From: Byssothecium circinans
Taxonomy: Eukaryota; Ascomycota; Dothideomycetes; Pleosporales; Massarinaceae
Length of the DNA: 64,000 nucleotides
Direction of reading: 5' to 3'
Assembly (NCBI GenBank): GCA_010015675.1
Contig: ML977000.1
Span: 165,905 to 229,904, forward strand
Part shown: piece after piece, positions 1 to 10,400 of the stretch
Numbering within the stretch: position 1 is the stretch's first letter
How the letters are laid out: each line of letters begins with the position of its first letter
Position numbers and translations under genes: made by a program
Notes under the pieces: model-generated
The model's database searches: none
Told to the model about the DNA's origin: nothing
Seen by the model: the letters and a program-made list of their open reading frames with translations, nothing else

Positions 1-608
1 TGGTTGGTCGTCGTCCCCGAGTTATGACTGAACATATATAGAGCGCGCTTTGTTTCGAGCGCTGCTGTCAACACTGAAGAAATAAGCTAGGATATGAAAC
101 CGTCTTGCATCAGGCGGATCTCTTCTAACCAAAAGCCGTATTGGACAAGCGTGCTGTTTATAACGGATTAAAGGTCCATTAGGGTTATCCCTTTAGCTTA
201 CCCTGGTAGACATGGAATAGCCTTCGCTTAGCCCAACGGGGAGGAACCGTCAACGTTGTGCTTACTTCCCTGTCCTACCGCATGATCCCATGTAAGGCCA
301 CCAATACCCAATGGGGGAATTTTGTGCAGGTGATATTATGCGGTACATGTACTTCCTGTACCACCTGCAGTGCAGGAAAAGGGAACGGAACCCCTGCGCT
401 GCAACTCCACCTCGGCAACCCCGCCTTAGCCATGGCTCTAGTAGTACCTACTAGGCTGCTGCTAGTACGGCGTAGTAAGGGCGTAGTACCTACGGCGCTC
501 GCTGAAACCCTACTTCCCTCCTGCATCGATTTCATCGACATCACAACCACAAAACAGAAGCCTTGCGACGAACACTCTGCCCCCAACACCGCAAACAAGA
601 TTATCGCC
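1..608. other. Intergenic, 5' flank of the thioesterase gene
   Basis: No gene is supported here. A frame in phase with the thioesterase is open from about 258, but it has no ATG at its left end, and the hotdog protein has a good ATG at 609. The stretch therefore probably holds the promoter and 5' leader. Short CT-rich and CTAGTAC-type repeats occur around 430-500. Confidence 0.5.
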
Positions 609-1320
609 ATGACGGACAAGGTCGAACCATCTCACGGATCGCGCCTGGCGCAGTCGGCCTACAATTCCCCCTACTCGCATTCTGGAGCCCCCTCACCGCA
701 CCCAAACACGGATCCCTACGCGCCCCTTCGCGCAAGGGCACTTGCAACCCTGGAGAATATGGGCTACGATCCTCAGACTATGGTCGAGCGCGGTGTGCTA
801 TGGGCCGAGGACCAGGACCCGTTTGGACATGTCATGCAATCGCAATACATGCAGTACTTGGGCACATGCTTCCATCGCGTCATGGAAAGCTACGACGAGT
901 TCCTTTCCAAGGAGGAGTACGACGGGATGATCAAAGCCCAGACGGTGGTGCCGGTTGTAAGGAAGTACGAGCTGAATATCCGACGACAGGTCAAGTATCC
1001 TGATACGGTGAGTCGCTCCAGCAGAGAGAGTCGCGTGGGACGTGACGGAGAACAGGCTGACGGTAAGCCAGCTCATCGTCGCATGGCTGCAGGAGTCTAT
1101 TGAGCCGACGCGGAACATTGGCACCACTTCGCTGTTCTCGCTGAAGCAGCAGGCCATTGTTGCTGAGGTGAAGGGCTCCACCACATACATGGACGTCAAG
1201 ACTAGCCGCCCCGTAGACATCAGGTCGCTTGGTGGGGGGTGGGCAAAACTGTTCGACGCTTTCACGGTCAAGTCAGAGCGTGTGAGAGCTATCCGTGCCC
1301 AGGCCGCTTCAAAAATCTAG
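609..1320 (+). CDS. Hotdog-fold acyl-CoA thioesterase-like protein (4HBT type)
   Basis: I read two exons, 609..1007 and 1072..1320, with a 64-nt phase-0 intron (donor GTGAGT, acceptor CCAG), giving 215 residues. After a Pro/Ser-rich N-terminus of about 45 residues, the segment around residues 63-90 carries the hotdog signature: Asp70, Gly73-His74 and a following helix with Gln-Tyr-Met-Gln-Tyr. In the 4HBT family the Asp and the following helix activate water to hydrolyse acyl-CoA thioesters. The exon junction falls in a Tyr-Pro-Asp-Thr-Leu strand typical of the fold. The start is ATG 609; the in-frame upstream sequence lacks an ATG. The physiological substrate cannot be told from sequence. 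Targeting is unclear because no strong signal peptide or peroxisomal C-terminus is visible (it ends Ser-Lys-Ile). It has no functional link to the P450 relic beside it. Confidence 0.8.
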
Positions 1321-1534
1321 CTTGTATCTACTTCCACATTCAACTCTGCAAGTGTATCGGATCTCCCTCTTGCACATTTTTGGGACCCGTTTCCATGGGC
1401 GCAGTTGGTAGCTCTGACCTCTAGGCCACGCAGTCTTACAGATGGAAAACATGCTAGCAAGAGACTTTAAGATAATGACAGCATTGTGGTTGACCTAGAA
1501 AGAGATAGAGAAGAAAAAAAAGTACCCAATTCAT

Positions 1535-2190
1535 CTACGCCTGAACTGCCGTCCGTGCCTTGAACTGAACAAAAGGACCTTTCTCCCATCCCGCGATAGA
1601 GTAATGGCTTTCAAACTGTAACTCTGACTCGGATCCAGTGACTCCAGGTGTGTTTGACCACAAGTTGGGGGACACTTGATGTGGCATCTCGCTGAGCCGG
1701 AAGTCGTAATTCACCAAGACGTACGTATACGCGATACTAGCCATCATAATTGCGACGTGACTGCCGGCACAGTTCCTGGAACCAATCAAAAACGGTGTGA
1801 ATACCTTCCTGCACGTATTGTACTCGACCTCGGGCAGGTTACCCTGTATCCTGTTGAAATGAGGCTCTGAGTGAATGGGAGAAAGTGATTGATTGAGTGA
1901 TCGAGCAGCAACTGCGGAGGAAGACTATATAAGGTGACGGTCACGCCATTGAACTCCACAGGCGGGAGGAAGCAAGCGCATCACTTCGTCGATGACGGCG
2001 CGAAGGTAGACAATGGACTCTAGCTCATATTCCCAGGAAATCGTCTGACCTGGTTCGTATCGGCTTCGTAGTTCATTAGCGAGCTTCTGGTAAACGTGCG
2101 GGTAATGTGCCAAATAATGCAAAAATCCTGAGAGCATGATGCCATACGCATCAGCCGAAGAAAAGGTGCTGAAGGAGCCTGGTTCTGCTA
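1535..2190 (-). pseudogene. Cytochrome P450 relic, C-terminal half only
   Basis: Reading right to left, about 2137-1925 encodes an I-helix to K-helix segment containing Glu-Val-Met-Arg (the ExxR pair) and Leu-Pro-Pro. After an in-frame stop, 1830-1535 encodes the haem-binding loop with Gly-Ser-Arg-Asn-Cys-Ala-Gly (FxxGxRxCxG) and the L-helix to C-terminus. The N-terminal ~250 residues are absent, and roughly 30-40 residues between K-helix and haem loop are missing or scrambled. The family oxidises small molecules at the endoplasmic reticulum, but this copy cannot encode a functional enzyme. A stop lies immediately upstream of the I-helix segment, near 2190. Confidence 0.75.
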
Positions 2191-3123
2191 GCTAGTGCAT
2201 CGGAGGACGAGTATGTCTGTGGATCCGGGTCACTCTTCGCGGGATAGTTTTAGTTCATGCGGATATGTAATTCCATTCCATCAACGATCCATATTTGCCT
2301 CACTCGTTTCAGTAGCGTTAGTGCCATGAGTGACCTCTATGAGCGTGAAGGTCACCCACAAACATCCATCTCTCCTATCGAAATGAGCTTGATAGCTTCC
2401 TTCAATGCTAAGAAATTGTACTAAACTATATTTCGGCCGACGCAGAGGTAAAGTGAAGCATTTGTTGTAGTGTAACACTCGCATGGTGCGAGGCGCGCTG
2501 CGCGCTAGTCCGACGTTTTGGTACTACGGTTGCGCCCACTCCGAGTCCGAAACATTTCCATTCATCGGAACTTTAACTGCCAGCGTTATCGCGGCCGCAA
2601 AGTCCTTCGTCGCTCCTCTTGTTGTACGAAACAGCCAGCACGACTATAGCCGTTAAATAATTACTACATACACTCCTTTTAACAATGCGAGTAGAGTTTG
2701 TCCTGTGCTAGCATACCGGCCATACTGCTCCTCCCTGGCAGCTCCTCAAGCCACGGGCACGTAAGGGTTAATAGGCTCTTCCTAATTCTGCTTGCTTAAG
2801 TCGTCACTATTTCTAGATCTAAATTGTCATGGGGTTATGATAGAGCGGCTGATGCTATGTGGCCAGTCTTCCTGGGTGACTGCTCGGTTTTCCTGTGAGC
2901 TGGAGTTGTGGCCATCGCGAGTGGATGGAGGGCCAGGAGGGCCAAGTTTGTAGCGGTTATTACTAATATCTTGCTTCACACGGGATGAATCCTCTAGGCA
3001 TGTGCTTTTCACATGCTGTGCTTTTCACATGCTCGCTTGGTGAAGGTCGCACACTGGGTATAAATTCGAGCTCTCACCCATCTTCCTTCTTCCTTCTTCA
3101 TCTACTCCTCGCATACTCTTATC
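2191..3123. other. Intergenic, no gene seen
   Basis: There are only short chance ORFs on both strands and no splice-supported coding segment. The right end, from about 2985, is the probable promoter of the interrupted gene starting at 3124. Confidence 0.4.
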
Positions 3124-3470
3124 ATGGCTTCCCCTTTCGATACGAAGAATCCTTCGGCTGCGCCCGTCCCTCATCCGGAGTACAGCTTCTTCAAAAGCAT
3201 CTAGCCCCTTCCTCCAGCAACCAAGGAAGAACTCCTGGATTTCAAGCAGAAGCTGGATGATATATCCGAAGAACTTTCCTGTGAGCTTGTAACTACTTGA
3301 CTTAACTTGAATTCCTACTCGACGTGGTGGGGCTATATGGGCTAGCTTTGTACCCTGACTCAGCATGCTACCTTATTCTATCTAGGGGAATATTGTCTAG
3401 AGATCACTGACTATATTGACAACAAGATTCGCCAGCCCGGTTATGAAACTGGCTATCGGTATCATCCTCT
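3124..3470 (+). pseudogene. Interrupted gene fragment of unknown function
   Basis: Exon 1 would be 3124..3280 and exon 2 starts at 3386, joined by a canonical GTGAGC...TAG intron that keeps phase. The text reads as real protein: an acidic Lys-Gln-Lys-Leu-Asp-Asp-Ile-Ser-Glu-Glu stretch continues across the junction into Trp-Glu-Tyr-Cys-Leu-Glu-Ile-Thr-Asp-Tyr-Ile. An in-frame TAG at 3202-3204 breaks exon 1 after 26 codons, and from about 3465 the frame runs into the polypyrimidine tract and loses protein character. I do not recognise the family. An undetected intron around 3200 could remove the stop, but I see no good splice pair for it. Confidence 0.4.
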
Positions 3471-4173
3471 CTTTCCACTTTTCCCTCTTCTGTTCACTAT
3501 CGCTCTTGTCCTGTTCACTAACGCCCTTGTCCTTATCTCCCCCTCCCCTAATCCCCCCTCTCTCTAACTCCACCATCTTACCCATCTCCTTTATCTCCTC
3601 CATCTCTTTCTCCTTCTCCTCCAACATCTTACCCATCTCTACTATCTTGCCCATCTCCTTATTTTCTATCTCCTCCATCTCCATCTCTATCTCGTTCTTC
3701 TTCTTCCCCTTCTTCTCCATCTCCTTCCTCTTCTCCTCCATCTCCTTCTCCTTCTCTTCCACCATCTTACCCATCTTCTCCATTATCTTGCCTATCTCCT
3801 CCTTTATCTCCTGTTCCTTCCCCTCTGTTTCCTTCTTGTTGCCTTTTACTCCCATCACCTTACCCATCTCGTCCATTATCTTACCCAGCTCCTCCTTCAG
3901 CTCCTTTTTCCTCTCCACCACTTCCTCTTTTCCCATCGCCTTACCCTTCTCTCCCATTATCTGACCCTCCTCTCCTATTATCTTGCCCATCTTCTCTATC
4001 GTCTTTCCTATCTCCTCCATCATCTTGCCCATCTCCTTTTTCTCTGTTTCCTCCATCGCACTCTCCTCCTCCTCTAGCTCCCTCTCCTCCTTCTCCAGCT
4101 CCTTCTCCTCCTCCTCTATCTCCTTCTTCTTCTCCTCTATCTCCTTCTTCTTCTTCTCTGTGTCCTTCTCCAT
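3397..4173 (-). CDS. Low-complexity Glu/Lys coiled-coil ORF, doubtful gene
   Basis: This is an open frame of 258 codons from ATG 4173; the frame stays open to about 4254 but has no earlier ATG. It consists almost entirely of Glu, Lys and Met in repeats such as Gly-Lys-Ile/Met-Met-Glu-Glu-Met-Gly-Lys-Met and Lys-Glu-Met-Glu-Glu-Lys, which predict one very long charged coiled coil. The last ~20 residues are hydrophobic, but that tail is antisense to the spliced exon at 3386, so it may be chance. Purine-rich DNA seldom contains stops, so the length of the frame alone does not prove a gene. On the other hand, T-containing codons (ATG, ATA, GTA, TTG) stay in a frame that avoids stops. I cannot assign a function. 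Confidence 0.3.
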   Translation of the reverse strand: MEKDTEKKKKEIEEKKKEIEEEEKELEKEERELEEEESAMEETEKKEMGKMMEEIGKTIEKMGKIIGEEGQIMGEKGKAMGKEEVVERKKELKEELGKIMDEMGKVMGVKGNKKETEGKEQEIKEEIGKIMEKMGKMVEEKEKEMEEKRKEMEKKGKKKNEIEMEMEEIENKEMGKIVEMGKMLEEKEKEMEEIKEMGKMVELERGGIRGGGDKDKGVSEQDKSDSEQKREKWKERMIPIASFITGLANLVVNIVSDL

Positions 4174-4185
4174 CTCTTTGATCTG
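3460..4185. repeat. Long polypyrimidine/polypurine low-complexity tract
   Basis: On the + strand about 725 nt are overwhelmingly C and T, built from degenerate CTCCTCCATCTC, TTCTCC and CATCTTACCCATCTC words. Such homopurine-homopyrimidine DNA can form triplex (H-DNA) structures and is prone to slippage. It separates the interrupted gene on the left from gene-poor sequence on the right. Confidence 0.85.
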
Positions 4186-4248
4186 TTTCTGTATCCGCGG
4201 GTTCTTGCGATCGGCGTGATTGCGTTCGCCTGTGGGGTCCGTCAGCAC

Positions 4249-5902
4249 GAATGACTACAATGGAAGGGGTCGAATGTACGATCTTTTCAATACTTTCCCG
4301 CCTCAGACCTCCTCCTCGTGGTTGTCGTAACCGCAGGTCTTTGCCCTTCTGTATTACTTTGGCCCCAGCCCCGGAAAAGCAGAATAGGAGTACAACTGAG
4401 TTATTATATAGAATGTAATATTGGGAGGCTCATATGATACTGGTGTTGGTTTGACAGTGAGAGGCAGAGTGAAACGACAGCGACATTTTTTGTTCTTGTA
4501 GGCTTCCCAGCATAGGCACACCGAATCGCTAAGACGGGACTGTGGGCCGTCTCCGCAGAGCAATGTGATGTCTTCCGCGCCAATTAGAATGGAGACTGAT
4601 GCAAGACAATCAGGCTCACGGCTCGGCCCGTTATGATTGGCAAAGTCGATGTGGGGGGCTGCACCAACGTGTCACCTGGCGCCGACAACGCATACTGTCT
4701 TGGTTGCGATTTCTGCAAGCTCGACCCTATCCACCATCTCACCTGCCTGGTGGAGCAACCAGCTCACGTCGACGAGCCACTTAGAGCAGCATCCCTGACT
4801 CGCAGCATACCCACGACGGCCCGGTTTTCCCATTCCCACCAAGTTGACCCACACATCCGCGTGTGAGAGAAGGCTCATTTGCGCATCAAGGAGTTAGAAG
4901 AAATTAAGCACGTCTTCCATACCTTTTTGATGGATCGTCAGAGCGTCCTCGCGAACTGTTTCCTGGAGCAGGGACTCTGGACCGCCTTGGGTCTCTGGAG
5001 CAAGATCTTGCCGAGAGGATGGATCCATCTCAAGGCACGGAGGACTTCGCGAGTGGGCGGTCCGAGCGGCTCTGGAGAATCTTCAATGTGGAAAGAAGTC
5101 AATGAGCATTCCCAATCAGTGATGATACCACCTGCTGATGCAGCCCCCCACATCGCCTTCGCCAATCTTGACCAATCCTGGATCATAACTTCACGGCCAT
5201 GCAAGCCCTCGAGCATTTTCACATGTTTATCGGACGTGTCACTTCGTGCATGGTCGTTCATCTTTCACAGCATGTGATGCATAACAAAGCCCCGCATGAA
5301 AAGATTTTTAAACTGTCGCGCAGTTATAGTCAGGCCGGTGTCCATTCACGTACTCCTTCCCCTCCTACCCTGAGCCAATCATCTTTCCGCCACGGCCGTC
5401 TCACCTCTTGTCTGCTCTGCAACATTGGTGAATGCCCCTGGTCTCGTATTTCGATACGGACCCGTAGGCCAACGGAAGGCATCAATGCGTCGTCGCATGC
5501 AGCTCTTTTCAGTCTTGCCCCACTCGCCGAGTGGCTTATCCTCGCAGGCTTATCGTAACTGGTCAGTATTACAATCACAACCCGGGCTCGGGTGCGTGAA
5601 CCCGCAGTGGCGGTCGCCGGGTAGGCATGTCAGAAATTCAGGGTGTCGGTAAGCAGGCCAAGAAGGGCTTGGGATCGGCGAATGGAATTAGCCCAGGTGG
5701 GCTCGATAAGGATTGATCAGAGCATGGACGATATCAGAACCGAACAGCGGGACTAGGCCGCACGATATAATTGCCCCAGAATGTCGGGCTCCAACATGAA
5801 AGGAATAAAGATCATTATCAATCAATAAGGGGATACAAACCATCAATCACGGAAGGAAGCCGAAACACAACAATAGCAATTAATTTCCTACCTACCTTTA
5901 AC
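4249..5902. other. Gene-poor stretch with possible relic fragments
   Basis: No gene is supported. Several short frames look faintly protein-like, for example a Cys-rich one at 4633-4866 with Cys-Leu-Gly-Cys-Asp-Phe-Cys, and one at 4879-5277. None is joined by convincing introns and I recognise no family. The 5771-5902 part is likely the leader of the caspase-like gene. Confidence 0.35.
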
Positions 5903-6798
5903 ATGCCGGACTTGAGCCAGTGTCAGCACACCCAGCGCAACTATAGCGCGGTCAAAGTCCTACTACTTACTTTCCAATTCAACGATCTGAATCTGGAGCC
6001 CGAAACTGAGAAAGTCAAGGAAACTTTCGAGTCTGTTGGATACGACGTTGAACCGTACGAAATCGAGATGGAAAACTCTTTGTCGAATCTTCAGCGCAAA
6101 TTGGATGCCTTCTTGCGTTGCGAACGCACAGACACTTTGTTCATAGTTTACTACCATGGACATGGGCTTCTCGCGGGTGGCGAGTTCGTCTTCGCTAGGT
6201 GAGAATTTGGTTCCAGAATCGCTTCATTATAGTTCCTCCGTTCTGATCAAATTCTTTAAGCCATAATCGTCCTACTATGGCCGAACTATCCAAGATGGAC
6301 TTCTCGGATAACCCCGGCAACCGCGAGCGTCTACTGCAGTTCCTCAGTCGCAATAAACCAATCGCCGAGATACCCTGGGAAGTAATCCGTAAAAGCATCA
6401 AGGCTGCGCAGTGCAACACGCTCATCATCGTTGACTGCTGCGCTGCTGGACTGGCTGCTGTACCCGGACTGGCTGCAGTACCCACCCAGGTTTCCGAAAC
6501 AGAACCCCGGGCCACACACCGGGTAGAATTCATCGGCGCCTGTAGTTGGGCAAACAAGACAAGAGACCACATGAGCCCCAAAATGTGCGATGTCTTAGAC
6601 AGATGCTTTAATGGTCACAACTCCGATATCTCCATGTCTACATCCACCCTCGTTCGCGGGATGAATGTCATGTTAGCGAAGGCCTTCCGTGAGGGGAGAG
6701 ATGTTCAGCAGACTGTCCATTACGTACTTGAACTGACCTCGGTGGACAAAATGTCTCTTCCTAATCTACGTCAGCGGAGGCAGAACACGACCGGCTGA
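5903..6798 (+). CDS. Caspase-like (peptidase C14) domain protein
   Basis: Two exons, 5903..6198 and 6261..6798, with a 62-nt intron (GTGAGA...AAG, phase 2), give 277 residues. The caspase p20 fold is visible: a hydrophobic beta strand near residues 15-20, then Phe-Ile-Val-Tyr-Tyr-His-Gly-His-Gly with the catalytic His at about residue 87, and Leu-Ile-Ile-Val-Asp-Cys-Cys-Ala-Ala-Gly with the catalytic Cys at about residue 159. Family knowledge: these Cys peptidases cleave after Arg/Lys or Asp and act in cell death or stress; many fungal ones sit beside NLR or HET domains. Here the domain stands alone, without the Pro/Gln-rich prodomain of classical metacaspases. A tandem Gly-Leu-Ala-Ala-Val-Pro duplication follows the Cys motif. 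The frame after the stop (6797-6961, shifted by one) still looks protein-like, so the C-terminus may be truncated or mis-spliced. Confidence 0.7.
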
Positions 6799-7462
6799 CG
6801 GTGCACATGGTCTCCATGCTGCTCGGATGCTCGTTAATGGCTACGAGGAGACGGAACCTCTTGATCTTCTGGCATGGTCGGGCGTGCAGGAAGCTCCACA
6901 GCTATCACTTTGGGAACGAGGAGCTCGAGGTCTCATTTTTGTCACTCAATATTTCCTGTAGGGCGCAGGCAAGGTCTTGAACAGTGGAGATATGCTGTGC
7001 GTCAACATTAGCAGTAGGTTTTCAAAGCTGGAGGTCATTTATAAAGCTTTTCTCTCCATTAAATATCCAAATAAACATGGTCTAAACGTTCACTTTGAAG
7101 AAACTAGCCAACTTAAAAGCCCGAAGAAGAAGAAAAGATATGGAAGAATACGATCCCCTCCTCGCAAGCCTAGTAAATAGAACCCTGAAACCCGCCATTA
7201 CCATGCAGCATGAAGACTACGCCTGACACTCTCCTTGCCACCAAAACTAGTAAGAGATGACCAGGAGAGCAAACTCGCTAGGTGCACTGAAAGACTGCGA
7301 TCAAGTAAACCGAAGCTCACCTGAGCCCTTCAAGCACTGATAGTTCCCCTTTGTCTCTCCCCTGTCCCGCAACTCTCCGCAGACTGTCCATAAAAGAAGC
7401 TCGCAGTGCCAAGCAGGTGGAATGCAGCCCACACCAAACGAACGTCAAACTCCACAAAGCCC
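6799..7462. other. Intergenic, no firm gene
   Basis: This follows the caspase-like gene. 6797-6961 holds an open frame that may be its lost C-terminus. A short basic frame near 6977-7180 ends in a Lys-rich tail but has no support as a gene. Confidence 0.4.
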
Positions 7463-10400
7463 TCATTTTCTTTTCCCCACCTTCTTCATCACGGAAACCG
7501 TCAACTCCTTCCCAGTCTTAGCTTTCTTCCTCGACTGCAATTCATTAGGCTTCGCCCTACTTCCCACCCCCTTACTCCCACGCCAAGTTCCAGCCTTCGC
7601 ACTCTTCGGCGCTGACTTCTTCGCCGTCGCCGGTGCCGGTGCCTTTTTACTCCCACTCCCCTTCGGCCGTCCCGGACCCCTCTTTGCCTCCATATCTTCC
7701 TCCTCTTTGATCTGGGGCCCACGCTTAACACCCTTGTCTTTCCTCTCAGCGCGCTGTTTTGGCTGTACGTCGACCATGCCGTGCTGCTTGATGTAGTAGA
7801 TGATATCGAGCGCGATCTCGGTGAATTCTTGAGGCCCGCGGATGAGCGTGTAGGCTTTTTTGATGGGGACTTCCAGGCCGGCTCGCCAGCGATCGACGGT
7901 GGCGAAGTAGATGTCAGTTTCGTCGATGCCGCGGGCGTTTTCGATTCGAGGCGTGTCTTGCTCGTCGGCGGAATCTTGATCTTCAGAAGACCCTTGGTCA
8001 TGGCCGGACTCTTCATCATTCGCATCGGGAAGATGTTGCTGTCGGTGTGGCGCGTAGGCATCAACGTCACCTCCCTGGTGAGCGAAGTATGAATCAAGTA
8101 CCATCACGCAGATATGGTGGAAGTTTAGAATCGCTCTCCGCGGCTCAGGGTCAGGCTCTGCGAGGGATTGTTGCCCCGGTAGGAAGAGTTCGCGGAAAAG
8201 ATGGATTTCTTGGTCGGGGTGATCGAGGGACACGAGTAGAGGCTCGCGGATACAACCAGGGAGAGAAACTTTGATGACTTGGTTACCGGTCTCGCTGTTG
8301 TTTGGAGCAGTATCGATAGCGTATGTTGGTAATTTCCAGCTGATTGCCGTAAAGTCGTCAGGTTCGATGTTTGGAGTGGGGGATCGACGGTGGGGAAGTC
8401 GACGAGGCATTGGGCGCATCTTTCCAACAGCAGAGGTGGGTCGTGGCACTGCTTCTTCCGGTAGGTGTTTCACGCCTTGAGTCGGTCGCGAATGACTGCT
8501 AGCGAACTGCCCTCCTCTACTATGCTGCGAATCGTGACTGAAAACTGGGTCGGGGGTCTGAAGACGCCTCACTCGATGAATGAGGGGCTCATCATCATCG
8601 TCATCCTCATCGGAGCTCTCCTCCTTATCCGTACTCACAATCTCCAACCCTTCATCCCTCTGATCCTCCAGCTCTGCAGCAGCTTTACGCTTTCCTAAGC
8701 CATTTGGTGGATCCGCATGTGCAATGTTCGGCTGCCGGTCGGCCATGTAAAAGCCATGTTGGGGAAGGGGAGGAGGGATATTAAAATAGCCTTGTTGGTA
8801 CAGGCCAGGACCCTGCATTTGCATCTGACCGTGGAAGAATTCTGGGTTCCAAGGCCCGTTTCCGTTGTGGTATGGCACATTCGGATGCTGACCGAGTTGC
8901 ATTGGATCGAAAGGTGGATAGGGATTGCCATAGGCTTTATGATGGGATTGGCCGAATGTATACGGTTGGACATAGTGTTGCGGGTGACCAACATAGTGTT
9001 GTTGGTCAACTTGTCGCTTTCCTTCCACCCGGCTCTGAGTGCGACTGGATGATTCGGGGTGGAACCTGCCAGCAACCCCACTAGAACGCTCCTGGAACTC
9101 ACGCAGTTGACGGACATCTCGGTGGAAAGCGGGGGTTTGGTTCTCGAACTCCCTGTAACGTGTCTCCGACAAATTAGGGATGACGTGGAGTTGAGAGTCT
9201 TGAGCAATCCTTTTCTCGACCATTATGTTCTCTCTCATGACGGCGTTTCGCTGCGCCACTGCTGCTTCGCTGGTTTGATAAGGGGAAAGTGTCCTCTGCG
9301 GGTGTTTTCGCTCCTTAAAGAGTGCATCCATCTCTTTCTGACCATTTGCACCGCCCCCACGAGAAGCATTATCATTGTGACCATTCAGAATTAGCTTCAG
9401 TCTAGGAGTCTTCGGCGGCTCTTCGTGTCTACGGGACACCTCGGGTGCGGTATCTCGCGAAGACAGGTCATCGTCAGGTGCAGTCGCATGCTGTTGAGAG
9501 GTATGAGCGCCATGTACCCAGGCAATGTCCGGGCTAGACGCAGGGGACTGATTCTGGCTTTGATTCATTTGATCATCTTGATTGCTCGGCACATTCGCTA
9601 AGTCAAGCATGACAGCGTCCATAGCCTGCGGCTCTTCGACTGGCTGATAGCTGTTGACGTCCTCGTTCAATGATGAAGATTGAGACTTAGGTGCCTGTTG
9701 CATCTGAAACTGCTCCTGAGAGCCCGAAGCCGAACCCGACTCTTCCCCGTTGATGTTCGTGTAGAGGCTCATGATATCGACGGGCTGAGGCAGTTGACCA
9801 ACAGCTTGCTGTGAATCAGAATTCTCGTTCACAACGATGTCTTGCTGATTTAGTACGCTTTCCGGAAGCTGTTGCAAGGAGCTATGTTCATCGAGGTTCG
9901 GCTCGCTCTTGATCTTGGGATGAATGGGCTGCTGCTCAGACTGCGTTCTCTCGTTCTCCGAAGGTGTGTGAAGGTCGGTGTCATGGTTCTCATCGAGTTG
10001 CATCTTATCATCAGCCTCCAGTTCCGGCTCCGGCTCCGGCTCCGACTTTACAACGCCTTCCTCGACTCGCTGGAGGTGCTGCTCTTGCTCGCGAAGTTGC
10101 ATCTCATGCCCCGGGGCTCGTGACGGCAAGTCATCTTCACCGTTGCTTTTGTTTACAAAGTGAGGCTGCTCGTGTTGCCGAAGATCTCCAGATTCGAGTG
10201 GCTCAGTTGTCGTTTCGACCTCATAATCTCCAACAGCCCTTCCAGTCTGCTGCCGGACCTCAGGAAAGTCATAGTCCTGAGGATTTCTGGATTCGATTTG
10301 CTCACTCATCTCTTCGCCCTCAGTACCTCCAACCCCATCTCCCATCTGCTTCTGCAACTGCTCCTTCAGCCCCACACCTATCTCTTCTTCATTCCCAACC

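Noticed and set aside
258..608. N-terminal extension of the thioesterase by 117 codons
   Set aside because: The frame is open but begins without an ATG, and its translation is low-complexity Thr/Cys/Leu unlike the hotdog family. ATG 609 is the natural start.
6724..6774. Extra 51-nt intron near the 3' end of the caspase-like gene
   Set aside because: The signals look good (GTACTT, CTAAT, TCAG), but its length is a multiple of three, so it would not rescue the downstream frame, and the retained reading is equally sensible.
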